Below are positions 25,635 to 34,136 of a stretch of 64,000 nt of DNA, in pieces. This DNA is from an uncultured Roseburia sp. (lineage in GTDB: Bacteria > Bacillota > Clostridia > Lachnospirales > Lachnospiraceae), in contig CANOCV010000002.1 of assembly GCA_947564465.1 (NCBI GenBank), positions 1-64,000 on the forward strand, given 5' to 3'. Within the stretch, counting starts at the first letter, position 1; every line of letters begins with the position of its first letter. The notes below the pieces were generated by a model. That model had not been told where the DNA came from. It searched no databases and was given only the letters and a program-made list of their open reading frames with translations. The position numbers were made by a program, and so were the translations under genes.

Positions 25635-27728
25635 ATGAGAACAATTAAAACAAAAGTGGTCATTCTTGTTATAATCTGCGCCATGGTCTCGGCAGGTGTC
25701 TGCGGAGGAGTAAGTCTTATGAGAACACAGGCGATTGTCAATAAGGATGCAGGCAATATTATGTCTATGCAGTGCGAGAATAACGGACAGGAAATTGAGA
25801 CTACGCTGATTAGAGTGGCACAGTCGGTGGACACGTTAGCGCAAATTGCAAAGCAGTCTCTGACGAACTTTAGCAAATTTAAGACAGATGCCGACTATGT
25901 GGAGGAATACACAGACGCGCTTCGTCCGGTTGCGCTTGAATTTGCCAACAACACGGAAGGAGCGCTTACCTATTACATCCGGTACAACCCGGAGTTTACA
26001 GAGCCTACTTCCGGTATTTTCGGAAGCAGAGGTTCTTCGACGGAGGAATTTGAACAGCTTGAACCTACGGATTTTTCAATTTATGATCCCGATGACGCGG
26101 CTCATGTAGGCTGGTATTACATACCTGTGAATAACGGCAAAGCTACCTGGATGGATCCGTATCTTAACGCGAACATCAACGTTTATATGATTTCATATGT
26201 TGTTCCGATTTATATAGACGACGTTTCCGTGGGTATCGTAGGAATGGATATCGATTTTGGAAGTATTGAGAACCTTGCAGGCAGCGTAAAGGCATTTGAA
26301 ACCGGCGCGGCATTTCTTGTTAATTCCGCAAATAATATTGTTTATCACAGCGAAATTGAATTCGGGACGCCGCTTGCGAATATCAATGATGGGGAAGTAT
26401 CCTCATTGGATACGGCTCTGGCAGAAGAAAGCACGGTCGGAGAGAAGATCACATATCGCTACAATGGGCAAACAAAAGCGGCATACTATAAGCCTTTGTC
26501 AAACGGTATGAAGTTTGTGCTTGCCGCACCCCAAAAAGAGATTACAGCCGAATCGCAGGGACTTTTATGGATGATTCTTTTTGCATCGGGCATTGCCGTT
26601 GTCTTTTCGGCTCTTGTCGGCTTTTTCTTAAGCAGCGGTATTGCAAAACCGCTCAAACAGATTACGGAGATTATCAGGCAAAATGCACAGCTGAACTTAA
26701 AAAAGAATGCCAAAATGGAAAAAACCGCCAAATTGAAGGATGAGACAGGCGCTATGGCAAGAGCGGTTGCAGAAATGAATGACCGGCTGCGTGCGATGGT
26801 GTCCAGTCTTGAAAAGACAGGAACAATGATTCTTTCCAATGCAGAACAGATTAATGAAGGTTCCAGTACCGTAGGAGAGATGTGTAACGATAATTCTGCA
26901 ACCACACAGGAGCTGGCAGCAGCAATGGAGGAAGCAGCAGCTACGGCAGATAATATCAACAGGGAAATCGGGACTGTCAACGAAAATTCAAAAGAAATTA
27001 TGACGCTTGCAAAGAACGGGGAAAAAGACGCCCAAAATATCTTAAGCAGAGCACAGACTCTAAAGCATACGACGCAGGAAGCAACGGAGCATACGAGGGA
27101 TATGTATGAGCAGATGCGCACAAAGACAGATTTAGCAATGGAAAAATCAAGGGCTGTGGAAAAAATTAATGAGCTGACGCAGGCTGTTTTGGAGATTTCC
27201 TCACAGACGAACCTGCTTGCATTAAACGCATCCATAGAGGCCGCCAGGGCCGGTGAAGCGGGACGAGGTTTTGCGGTTGTAGCAAGCGAAATCGGAAATC
27301 TGGCGAATCAGACACAGGATACGGTTAAAAACATTGACGAGATCATGGAAGAGGTTTACTCGGCGGTAAGAGGAATGGCCGAGTGCCTGAACTTGTCTAC
27401 GGATTTCCTGGAAAAGACTGTATTAAAAGATTACGGTGAATTTATGGAAGTGGCTGAACAATACGCTTCTGATGCGGAAAATTATGAAAAGAGCATGACG
27501 GATATCACGCAGTCCGTACAGATTCTTGGCACTGCGATCGGCGATATCGGTAACGCAATTGATGGAATCAGCAGAATGACCGGTGAATCGGCCGAGGGAA
27601 TTTCACGAATCGCGGAAAAGACCACGCATATCGTTCAGGAGGTTCAAAACGAAGAAAACCTTGCGGGCATGAACCGTGAAAATGCGGCAACGCTAAAAGA
27701 GATTGTGGATAGCTTTGTGCTAGAGTAA
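25635..27728 (+). CDS. Methyl-accepting chemotaxis protein with Cache-type sensor
   Basis: 697 residues. The order is a membrane helix (~10-30), an extracellular sensor (~35-305) of Cache type with [22 protein letters not shown] and [10 protein letters not shown], a second membrane helix (~312-335), HAMP (~336-390) and the signalling domain. The kinase-interacting tip is [27 protein letters not shown] (split here over two motifs). It would sense an extracellular ligand, perhaps an amino acid or organic acid as for many Cache receptors, and control CheA. It stands alone, with its own promoter, between the PHP gene and the rplU leader. Confidence 0.93.
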   Translation: MRTIKTKVVILVIICAMVSAGVCGGVSLMRTQAIVNKDAGNIMSMQCENNGQEIETTLIRVAQSVDTLAQIAKQSLTNFSKFKTDADYVEEYTDALRPVALEFANNTEGALTYYIRYNPEFTEPTSGIFGSRGSSTEEFEQLEPTDFSIYDPDDAAHVGWYYIPVNNGKATWMDPYLNANINVYMISYVVPIYIDDVSVGIVGMDIDFGSIENLAGSVKAFETGAAFLVNSANNIVYHSEIEFGTPLANINDGEVSSLDTALAEESTVGEKITYRYNGQTKAAYYKPLSNGMKFVLAAPQKEITAESQGLLWMILFASGIAVVFSALVGFFLSSGIAKPLKQITEIIRQNAQLNLKKNAKMEKTAKLKDETGAMARAVAEMNDRLRAMVSSLEKTGTMILSNAEQINEGSSTVGEMCNDNSATTQELAAAMEEAAATADNINREIGTVNENSKEIMTLAKNGEKDAQNILSRAQTLKHTTQEATEHTRDMYEQMRTKTDLAMEKSRAVEKINELTQAVLEISSQTNLLALNASIEAARAGEAGRGFAVVASEIGNLANQTQDTVKNIDEIMEEVYSAVRGMAECLNLSTDFLEKTVLKDYGEFMEVAEQYASDAENYEKSMTDITQSVQILGTAIGDIGNAIDGISRMTGESAEGISRIAEKTTHIVQEVQNEENLAGMNRENAATLKEIVDSFVLE

Positions 27729-27751
27729 AACATAATTTTATTCAAAATATA

Positions 27752-27780
27752 TTGACGCAGTCCCAAAATCATGCTATGAT
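27752..27780 (+). promoter_or_regulatory. Promoter of the rplU operon
   Basis: TTGACG (27752-27757), 17-base spacer, TATGAT (27775-27780). It is the strongest SigmaA-type match in the region. Confidence 0.85.
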
Positions 27781-27784
27781 ATCA

Positions 27785-27850
27785 CAGTATGCCGCACAGT
27801 GAGGTTTTAAAGTCTGGAAACAGCGCCGCAACTGGCGAGTAATGATAATA
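27785..27850 (+). promoter_or_regulatory. Probable L21 leader RNA (ribosomal protein autoregulation)
   Basis: The 5' UTR between the promoter and rplU contains TATGCCGCACAGTGAGG, AGTCTGGAAACAG and CGCCGCAACTGGCGAG. Its small hairpins and position fit the known Firmicute L21 leader, thought to bind L21 and control the operon. The family match is from memory and was not scored. Confidence 0.6.
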
Positions 27851-27861
27851 GGAGGTGCCAT

Positions 27862-28170
27862 ATGTACGCAATTATAGCAACAGGTGGTAAACAGTACAAA
27901 GTATCCGAGGGCGATATCATTACCATTGAAAAGCTTGGTGTTGATGCAGGTGAGACTGTTACTTTTGATCAGGTATTAGCTGTAAACGACGGCGCATTAA
28001 AGGTTGGAAATCCAACTGTTGATAATGCATCCGTTACTGCTTCCGTTGTAAAAGAAGGAAGAGGAAAGAAAATCATCGTTTACAAGTATAAGAGAAAAAC
28101 CGGTTATCACAAGAAAAATGGTCATAGACAGGCGTTTACACAGGTAAAAATCGAAAAAATTAATGGCTAA
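27862..28170 (+). CDS. rplU: 50S ribosomal protein L21
   Basis: 102 residues, the standard length. The start [25 protein letters not shown] and the RNA-binding end [21 protein letters not shown] are typical. It binds 23S rRNA domain I. It is the first gene of the classical rplU-prp-rpmA cluster, and its own promoter and leader indicate independent control. Confidence 0.98.
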   Translation: MYAIIATGGKQYKVSEGDIITIEKLGVDAGETVTFDQVLAVNDGALKVGNPTVDNASVTASVVKEGRGKKIIVYKYKRKTGYHKKNGHRQAFTQVKIEKING

Positions 28171-28185
28171 TCGATAGGAATTGTT

Positions 28186-28512
28186 ATGATAACAATAACG
28201 ATTTTCAAAAACAAAGAAGCGTATGCCGGCTTTGAATGCACAGGACATGCAGGATATGCGCCGGAGGGCGAAGATATTATTTGTGCAGGTGTTTCGGCGC
28301 TTGTAATTAATACCGTAAATTCTCTTTCCCATTTTTCTGTCACAAAGTTTTGGACGGATTCGGATGAGGATACAGGGAAGCTTACGGTAAGATTTACGGA
28401 AAAGCCCGATCATAATGCGGATCTTCTGATGCGTTCTCTTGTTTTAGGCTTACAGGGAATACAAGACAATTACGGAAATGAGTATATTCATCTTAACTTT
28501 AAGGAGGTGTAA
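28186..28512 (+). CDS. prp: Ribosomal-processing cysteine protease Prp
   Basis: 108 residues. The catalytic His is in GHAGYAPEGEDI and the Cys in ICAGVSALVIN, the conserved pair of the YsxB/Prp family. It removes the N-terminal extension of L27 in Firmicutes. It lies between rplU and rpmA, and the L27 encoded next carries the cleavage motif, so the substrate is present in the same operon. Confidence 0.95.
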   Translation: MITITIFKNKEAYAGFECTGHAGYAPEGEDIICAGVSALVINTVNSLSHFSVTKFWTDSDEDTGKLTVRFTEKPDHNADLLMRSLVLGLQGIQDNYGNEYIHLNFKEV

Positions 28513-28515
28513 TTT

Positions 28516-28806
28516 ATGATGACCATGAACCTTCAGTTTTTTGCACATAAAAAGGGAGTTGGTTCTACCAAAAACGGCAGAGACTCCGAATCCAAAAGAT
28601 TGGGTGCGAAAAGAGCAGACGGACAGTTCGTAAAGGCTGGAAACATTTTATACAGACAGCGTGGTACAAAGATTCATCCAGGCGTAAATGTAGGTATCGG
28701 CGGCGACGATACATTATTTGCCTTGACAGATGGTATCCTGCGTTTCGAGAGAAAAGGAAGAGATAAGAAGCAGGCTTCTGTATATCCGGTGGCAAGCAAC
28801 GAATAA
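28516..28806 (+). CDS. rpmA: 50S ribosomal protein L27 (Prp-processed precursor)
   Basis: 96 residues beginning [17 protein letters not shown]. The [10 protein letters not shown] segment is the Prp cleavage motif. Cutting after FF exposes the AHKKG N-terminus that reaches the peptidyl transferase centre. The start at 28516 follows GGAGGTG. The body has [16 protein letters not shown] and [13 protein letters not shown] as in other L27. A terminator ends this transcription unit. Confidence 0.97.
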   Translation: MMTMNLQFFAHKKGVGSTKNGRDSESKRLGAKRADGQFVKAGNILYRQRGTKIHPGVNVGIGGDDTLFALTDGILRFERKGRDKKQASVYPVASNE

Positions 28807-28818
28807 GACGACCAAGAT

Positions 28819-28845
28819 AGACCCGACGTATGCCGGGTCTATTTT
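28819..28845 (+). terminator. Terminator after rpmA
   Basis: AGACCCG (28819-28825) pairs with CGGGTCT (28834-28840), followed by ATTTTAT. Confidence 0.75.
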
Positions 28846-28859
28846 ATATCATAGGAAAG
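28842..28859 (+). repeat. Post-terminator short motif
   Basis: TTTTATATCATAGGAAAG begins in the U-tract of the rpmA terminator, about 20 bases before the obgE start codon. Confidence 0.75.
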
Positions 28860-28879
28860 AAGAATATATGAGGTAAAGT

Positions 28880-30163
28880 ATGTTTGCTGACAGTGCAAAA
28901 ATTATAATAAAATCAGGAAAAGGCGGAGATGGACATGTCAGCTTTCGCCGTGAAAAGTATGTACCAAACGGCGGACCGGACGGCGGAGACGGCGGAAAGG
29001 GCGGAGACATTGTCTTTGAGATAGACGACGGCATGAATACTCTGAATGATTTCAGACACAAAAGAAAGTATGTCGCCGAGAACGGGGAAGAGGGAAAAAA
29101 GAGAAATTGTCACGGAAAAAAGGGAGAGGACCTTATCGTTAAGGTTCCGGCAGGCACAATTATTAGAGATGCCGAAACGGATAAAGTAATTGCGGACATG
29201 TCCGGTGACAACAGGCGGCAGATTGTTTTAACCGGCGGGAAAGGCGGACTTGGCAATCAGCATTATGCGACGTCTTCTATGCAGGCGCCAAAATATGCCC
29301 AACCCGGACAGGAGGCGATTGAGCTTGAAGTAAGGTTAGAGCTAAAGGTGATTGCAGATGTCGGGCTTGTGGGATTTCCAAACGTAGGAAAATCTACTCT
29401 TTTATCCAGTGTAACTAATGCGACGCCAAAGATTGCAAATTACCATTTTACCACTTTAAATCCGATTCTTGGCGTTGTAGATCTTGGTGACGGAGCCGGA
29501 TTTGTTATGGCGGATATTCCGGGATTAATTGAGGGCGCATCCGAGGGTGTCGGCCTCGGTCATGAATTTTTAAAACACATTGAAAGAACAAAGGTCATTA
29601 TTCACGTAGTAGATGCGGCCTCGACAGAGGGGCGCGATCCGATTGCAGACATTCATGCAATCAATCGGGAGCTGGGGTCTTATAATCCTGAACTTTTAAA
29701 GAAACCGCAGGTGATTGCAGCGAACAAAATAGATGCCATATATGAGGGGGAAAGTGAGGTCATTCAACGGCTTCATGAGGAATTTGATGCGAAGGGGATG
29801 CAGGTATTTCCGATTTCAGCGGTGAGTAAGCAGGGAGTAAAGGAACTTTTATATCATGTCAACAAACTTCTTGCAGATATGGACGACACACCGATTGTCT
29901 ATGAACAGGAATTCTTTCCTGACTCGCACACTGTGGAGGCATATACAATTGAATTTAATCCTAATGACAAAGCATATGTAATTGAAGGCCCTAAAATTGA
30001 TAAGATGCTGGGCTATACCAATATTGACACGGAAAAAGGGTTCCTCTTCTTTCAGCGTTTCTTAAAACAGCAGGGTATTTTAAAGGAATTAGAGGCCATG
30101 GGAATACAGGAGGGAGACACTGTGCGTATGTATGGTCTGGAATTTGACTATTATAAGGAGTAG
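28880..30163 (+). CDS. obgE: GTPase Obg/CgtA
   Basis: 427 residues. The glycine-rich Obg fold (1-158) has GGPDGGDGGKGG and GKKGEDL. The GTPase domain has GFPNVGKST (G1), DIPGLIEGASEGVGLG (G3) and AANKIDA (G4). A C-terminal OCT domain follows, as in many Firmicutes. It acts in late 50S assembly and the stringent/sporulation responses. It heads the obgE-yhbY-nadD-yqeK-rsfS run, in which all spacings are short. Confidence 0.97.
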   Translation: MFADSAKIIIKSGKGGDGHVSFRREKYVPNGGPDGGDGGKGGDIVFEIDDGMNTLNDFRHKRKYVAENGEEGKKRNCHGKKGEDLIVKVPAGTIIRDAETDKVIADMSGDNRRQIVLTGGKGGLGNQHYATSSMQAPKYAQPGQEAIELEVRLELKVIADVGLVGFPNVGKSTLLSSVTNATPKIANYHFTTLNPILGVVDLGDGAGFVMADIPGLIEGASEGVGLGHEFLKHIERTKVIIHVVDAASTEGRDPIADIHAINRELGSYNPELLKKPQVIAANKIDAIYEGESEVIQRLHEEFDAKGMQVFPISAVSKQGVKELLYHVNKLLADMDDTPIVYEQEFFPDSHTVEAYTIEFNPNDKAYVIEGPKIDKMLGYTNIDTEKGFLFFQRFLKQQGILKELEAMGIQEGDTVRMYGLEFDYYKE

Positions 30164-30169
30164 AAACAT

Positions 30170-30463
30170 ATGATGACAAGCAAACAACGTTCTTATCTAA
30201 AAGGACTCGCAAGCAATATTACCCCTATTTTTCAAATAGGCAAATCGTCTCTGACGCCGGAAATTATCACCGCATTGGACGAGGCGATAGAAAAACGTGA
30301 ATTGATAAAGGTATCTGTCTTAAAAAATTGTGCAGACGATCCGAAAGAACTGGCGCAAATGATTGCGGAACGTACAAAATGTCAGGTAGTAATGGTTATC
30401 GGCAAAAAAATAGTATTGTACCGCAAGGCAAAAAAGAATCCCAAAATTGAACTTCCAAAATAA
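30170..30463 (+). CDS. yhbY: Ribosome assembly RNA-binding protein YhbY
   Basis: 97 residues of the CRM (CRS1-YhbY) fold. The marks are LTSKQRSYLKGLA-like start, IFQIGKSSLTPE and the end VVMVIGKKIVLYRK. It binds pre-50S particles. It starts 6 bases after obgE. Confidence 0.95.
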   Translation: MMTSKQRSYLKGLASNITPIFQIGKSSLTPEIITALDEAIEKRELIKVSVLKNCADDPKELAQMIAERTKCQVVMVIGKKIVLYRKAKKNPKIELPK

Positions 30464-30484
30464 ATTTAGGAGCCAGAACATTGT

Positions 30485-31099
30485 ATGACAGAAAATAATC
30501 ATAGAATCGGATTGATGGGAGGCACGTTCAATCCGATTCACAACGGTCATTTACTGATTGCAGAAAATGCACGGCATCAGTTTTTGCTTGATAAAGTATA
30601 CTTTATTCCGACCGGGCCTTCTCCGCATAAAAATGACGCCATAATTGCACCGTCTTCTATGCGTTGTGATATGATAAGATGTGCCATTTCCGATCATCCG
30701 GATTTTGCCGTTTCCACCATAGAAATAGACTCTGCTGAGAAGAGCTACACATATCGGACTCTGGAAAAACTGACCATGCGCTATCCTGAACACTCTTTTT
30801 TTTTCATCATGGGGGGAGATTCCGTGTTTGAATTTTCCTCATGGAAAAATCCCGGACGCATCTGTGAACTGTGCAATTTATTGGTTGCAGTGCGGGACGA
30901 TATGGACAGAAAAAAATTAGAGGAATACGCAGATACTTTAGGGCAGCGCTTTCATGCCAGAATACAACTTTTAGATACCCCGAACTTCTCTATTTCTTCA
31001 CGGGAAATCAGGGAACGGATACAAAAAGATGCATCCATACGTTATCTTGTGCCTAGAGAGGTACAAACTTACATTGAGAAAAAACATTTATATCGATAA
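30485..31099 (+). CDS. nadD: Nicotinate-nucleotide adenylyltransferase
   Basis: 204 residues. The nucleotidyltransferase motif is GGTFNPIHNGHLLIAENA and the second signature is SISSREIRERI. It adenylates nicotinate mononucleotide in NAD synthesis. It sits between yhbY and yqeK, the usual Firmicute arrangement. Confidence 0.96.
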   Translation: MTENNHRIGLMGGTFNPIHNGHLLIAENARHQFLLDKVYFIPTGPSPHKNDAIIAPSSMRCDMIRCAISDHPDFAVSTIEIDSAEKSYTYRTLEKLTMRYPEHSFFFIMGGDSVFEFSSWKNPGRICELCNLLVAVRDDMDRKKLEEYADTLGQRFHARIQLLDTPNFSISSREIRERIQKDASIRYLVPREVQTYIEKKHLYR

Positions 31100-31111
31100 A
31101 GGTGGGATAAA

Positions 31112-31696
31112 ATGGACGGACAATTGCATTCAATCGAAAAGGAACTGAAAAAAGAGCTTGATAAGAGCCGCTATGAGCATACGATAGGCGTTATGTATAC
31201 AGCCGGCTGTCTTGCAATGCGTTACGGATATGATATGAAAAAAGCAATGTTGGCAGGTCTTTTGCACGACTGTGCAAAAAATATTCCAAGTGACAAGAAA
31301 ATCAAAATGTGTAAGAAGAATCATATCAAATTGTCACGGATTGAGACAGAGAACCCTTATTTAATTCATGCGAAACTGGGTGCTTTTCTTGCGAAAGAAA
31401 AATATGGGGTAGAAGATGAGGAAATCTTACATGCAATACGTGTTCATACCACCGGTGCACCGGCAATGAATTTGCTGGATAAAATTATATTTCTTGCAGA
31501 TTATATTGAGCCCAACAGAACAAAAGCACAAAATTTGCCGCAAATTCGCCATATAGCATTTGAAGACATTGACAAAGCGGTTGTCAAAACCTTGGAGGAT
31601 ACCTTGGGATATTTGAAAGACAGCCGTAAACGAGACAGCATAGATCCAATCACTTTACAGACTTACGAATATTATAAGGAGGTTCATAATGAATAA
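31112..31696 (+). CDS. yqeK: HD-domain hydrolase YqeK (Ap4A-type)
   Basis: 194 residues. HD metal ligands are in RYEHTIGV, GLLHDCAKN and the later VHTTGAPAM. The YqeK family hydrolyses diadenosine tetraphosphate symmetrically. That assignment rests on family knowledge. It overlaps rsfS by 8 bases. Confidence 0.92.
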   Translation: MDGQLHSIEKELKKELDKSRYEHTIGVMYTAGCLAMRYGYDMKKAMLAGLLHDCAKNIPSDKKIKMCKKNHIKLSRIETENPYLIHAKLGAFLAKEKYGVEDEEILHAIRVHTTGAPAMNLLDKIIFLADYIEPNRTKAQNLPQIRHIAFEDIDKAVVKTLEDTLGYLKDSRKRDSIDPITLQTYEYYKEVHNE

Positions 31697-32039
31697 TTCA
31701 AAGGAGATGGCTAAGATCGCCTGCCGGGCACTGGAAGATAAAAAAGCAGATGATGTCCGCATTATTGATATCAGCGAGGTGTCCGTGATTGCAGATTATT
31801 TTATTATTGCAGACGGTTCAAATCAAAATCAGCTTCAGGCGATGCAGGATGCCGTTGATGAGGCTTTGTATAAGGCCGGGTATCATGTAAAGCAGATTGA
31901 GGGAAATCAGCGTTCCAGTTGGATATTGATGGATTACAATGATATTATTATCCACATTTTTTCGAAAGAAGACAGAATGTTCTACGACCTGGAGAGAATC
32001 TGGCGCGACGGAAAACAAATCGCACCGGAAGATTTATAA
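31689..32039 (+). CDS. rsfS: Ribosome silencing factor RsfS
   Basis: 116 residues, with the DUF143 pattern SVIADYFIIADGSNQNQLQAM and GNQRSSWILMDYNDIIIHIF. It binds L14 and blocks subunit joining under starvation. It is the last gene of the block, followed by a hairpin shared with convergent lexA. Confidence 0.96.
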   Translation: MNNSKEMAKIACRALEDKKADDVRIIDISEVSVIADYFIIADGSNQNQLQAMQDAVDEALYKAGYHVKQIEGNQRSSWILMDYNDIIIHIFSKEDRMFYDLERIWRDGKQIAPEDL

Positions 32040-32044
32040 TTTTG

Positions 32045-32086
32045 TGCCAGATTTTGAAGGTATATGGATACCAACGAAATCTGGCA
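32045..32086. terminator. Bidirectional hairpin between rsfS and lexA
   Basis: TGCCAGATTT (32045-32054) pairs with AAATCTGGCA (32077-32086). GGTAT/ATACC forms an inner stem. A/T-rich sequence lies on both sides. Confidence 0.65.
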
Positions 32087-32094
32087 TAAAATAT

Positions 32095-32712
32095 TTATTG
32101 AAAGAATCGGAACACACCTATTACCTTTCCGAGAATCTGACAGTATTCAACAATAATCGGCTCCATTGTATCGTTCTCCGGCTGAAGACGATAATGCCCG
32201 TCTTCTTTATAAAATGTCTTAACCGTTGCACTGTCTTCTACAAGCGCAACGACCATCTCTCCATTCCGGGCGGTAGACTGCCTTTGGACCAGAATGTTGT
32301 CACCATCTAAAATCCCCACATTGATCATACTTTCTCCCTGCACATGCAGCATAAATATCTCTGCATTCGGGAGAAACTCAGAAGGAATTGGAAAATAATT
32401 TTCAATGTTCTCAACGGCCAGCAACGGCTGTCCGGCGGCAACATTTCCGATTAGAGGTACATTAACAACCTCACGTCTTGCCAAGTTAAAATTCTCGTCA
32501 ATAATTTCGATTGCGCGGGGCTTTGTCGGATCTCTTCTGATATAACCGTTTTTCTCAAGCGTCTCAAGATGAGAATGTACGGAAGAAGTGGATTTTAAAT
32601 GAACCGCTTCACAGATTTCACGTACAGCCGGAGGATATCCCTTATTAAGAATTTCCTGCTTGATATAGTCTAAAATTTCCTGTTGCTTTGCACTGATTTT
32701 TCCATATGCCAT
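32095..32712 (-). CDS. lexA: LexA repressor
   Basis: 205 residues. The N-terminal winged helix (AKQQEILDYIKQEI..HLKSTSSVHSHLETLEKNGY) is followed by the Ala-Gly autocleavage site in NVAAGQP, the nucleophilic Ser in VQGESMINVGI and the Lys in EDSATVKTF. It represses SOS genes and is cleaved when RecA is activated. It is divergent from a YneA-like gene, and SOS boxes lie in the shared intergenic region. Confidence 0.97.
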   Translation of the reverse strand: MAYGKISAKQQEILDYIKQEILNKGYPPAVREICEAVHLKSTSSVHSHLETLEKNGYIRRDPTKPRAIEIIDENFNLARREVVNVPLIGNVAAGQPLLAVENIENYFPIPSEFLPNAEIFMLHVQGESMINVGILDGDNILVQRQSTARNGEMVVALVEDSATVKTFYKEDGHYRLQPENDTMEPIIVEYCQILGKVIGVFRFFQ

Positions 32713-32801
32713 ATTTATATCCTCCTAATATTCATCAACCGCTGCCGATACGGCCGTCATCCATCAGCAGAGTATGCCGTCTAAAGCTATTGGTTATAAA
32801 T

Positions 32802-32830
32802 ATCATAACATATAATTCCGAAAAATGCAA
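32802..32830 (-). promoter_or_regulatory. lexA promoter
   Basis: On the minus strand TTGCAT (32825-32830 complement), 17-base spacer, TATGAT (32802-32807 complement). Confidence 0.75.
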
Positions 32831-32840
32831 ACACATATTC

Positions 32841-32854
32841 CGAAAATTTGTTCG
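32841..32854. promoter_or_regulatory. SOS box 1
   Basis: CGAAAATTTGTTCG is close to the Firmicute LexA consensus CGAACRNRYGTTYC/G. It lies between the two divergent promoters. Confidence 0.7.
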
Positions 32855-32862
32855 TATTTTTG

Positions 32863-32891
32863 TTGACAAACAGTTGTTTGGATGTTAAGAT
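32863..32891 (+). promoter_or_regulatory. Promoter of the YneA-like gene
   Basis: Perfect TTGACA (32863-32868), 17-base spacer, TAAGAT (32886-32891). Confidence 0.8.
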
Positions 32892-32899
32892 ACAATTAT

Positions 32900-32913
32900 C
32901 AAACAAATGTTCG
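32900..32913. promoter_or_regulatory. SOS box 2
   Basis: CAAACAAATGTTCG differs from CGAAC-N4-GTTCG at one position. It covers the expected transcription start of the YneA-like gene. Confidence 0.75.
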
Positions 32914-32933
32914 CGAACAAAGGAGGAATCATC

Positions 32934-33302
32934 ATGGAAATGGGAATTATGACATATAATATCCGCAAAAAGCAGGTGAAAAAGAATAATATACAGATAA
33001 AAAAGCGGCTTCCGGTTTCCATAGGCATTTTACATCTTTTTCTTGTTATCGCTGTAAGATTAAGTTCTGCGGTGTTTGGAAGCGATGCTGTGGATGCCAA
33101 AGCATCCTACAAATATTATACCAGTATTCAAGTACAGGAGGGAGACAGCCTCTGGAGCATTGCAGACAAATACCTCACCGCAGAGTACAACAGCCATGAG
33201 ACTTATATGAAGGAGTTGATATCCATCAACCATCTTTCAGATACTACAATACATGCAGGACAGTATTTGACGGTTCCATATTTTTCTTATGAATATAAGT
33301 GA
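32934..33302 (+). CDS. yneA: YneA-like SOS cell-division inhibitor with LysM domain
   Basis: 122 residues from ATG 32934, which follows AAGGAGG. A basic N-terminus precedes one membrane segment (~34-52, VSIGILHLFLVIAVRLSS). A C-terminal LysM motif follows (SIQVQEGDSLWSIADKYL..LISINHLSDTTIHAGQYLTVP). The size, topology and divergent position next to lexA match Bacillus YneA, which delays division during the SOS response. Two SOS boxes flank its promoter. Sequence similarity outside LysM is modest, so the symbol is by context. Confidence 0.85.
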   Translation: MEMGIMTYNIRKKQVKKNNIQIKKRLPVSIGILHLFLVIAVRLSSAVFGSDAVDAKASYKYYTSIQVQEGDSLWSIADKYLTAEYNSHETYMKELISINHLSDTTIHAGQYLTVPYFSYEYK

Positions 33303-33335
33303 CTTAATTTTCCGGATGTTTTTGTTTGTAAATTC

Positions 33336-33363
33336 TTGTTATTTTCCCGTTTTGCGATATAAT
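33336..33363 (+). promoter_or_regulatory. Promoter of the acyltransferase gene
   Basis: TTGTTA (33336-33341), 16-base spacer, TATAAT (33358-33363). Confidence 0.7.
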
Positions 33364-33395
33364 AAGAATGAGATGACAAAAGCAGGAGAGTTTAT

Positions 33396-34124
33396 ATGTT
33401 AAGATTTTTGTACGTAATTTTCATGAACTTATTTCGGGCGCCTTATATGATTACCCGTATGCGTTATGAAGCAGACCATGCGGATAAGTTTTCAGAAGAA
33501 GAGCGATATAAGCTGGTTCGCCATACAATTTATCTTATGAAAAAATCAGGTAATATTTCGACAGAATGCTACGGCATAGAAAATCTTCCCAAAGAGGGCG
33601 GATATGTAATGTATCCGAACCATCAGGGAAAATATGATGCGCTGGGTATTATAAGTACGCATAAAGAGCCATGTTCTCTTGTGATGGACGAGAGAAAATC
33701 ACATACAATTCTTGTCAGCGAATTTGTAGATTTATGCCAAGGAAAACGTTTGAAAAAAGATGATGTGAGACAAGCTTTAAAAATTATCAACGATGTAGCC
33801 GAAGACGTTGCAAAAGGGAAAAAATATATACTTTTTCCGGAGGGCGGATATGAGTTCAATAACAAGAATAAAGTCTGTGATTTTAAGGCCGGCAGTTTTA
33901 AGTGTGCAGTCAAGGCAAAAGTCCCGATCGTACCGGTTGCCCTGATCGACTCCTATAAGGTATTCAACAGTTTTTGCTTCGGGAAAATAACCACGCAGGT
34001 ACATTATCTGAAGCCCCTTTATTTTGAAGAGTATAAAGGCATGAAAACACAGGAAATCGCTACGCTCGTAAAACATAGAATTGAAGAGAAAATCAAAGCT
34101 CTTCTTCCTGAACAAGCGCTTTAA
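33396..34124 (+). CDS. plsC: 1-acyl-sn-glycerol-3-phosphate acyltransferase
   Basis: 242 residues. The catalytic HX4D motif is NHQGKYDALG and the acceptor-binding motif is LFPEGGYEF. The end of the fold is IVPVALIDSYKVFN. It adds the second acyl chain in phosphatidic acid synthesis at the membrane. It is a single gene with its own promoter, convergent with the TtcA-like gene. Confidence 0.9.
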   Translation: MLRFLYVIFMNLFRAPYMITRMRYEADHADKFSEEERYKLVRHTIYLMKKSGNISTECYGIENLPKEGGYVMYPNHQGKYDALGIISTHKEPCSLVMDERKSHTILVSEFVDLCQGKRLKKDDVRQALKIINDVAEDVAKGKKYILFPEGGYEFNNKNKVCDFKAGSFKCAVKAKVPIVPVALIDSYKVFNSFCFGKITTQVHYLKPLYFEEYKGMKTQEIATLVKHRIEEKIKALLPEQAL

Positions 34125-34136
34125 ATGTAAAGCAAA

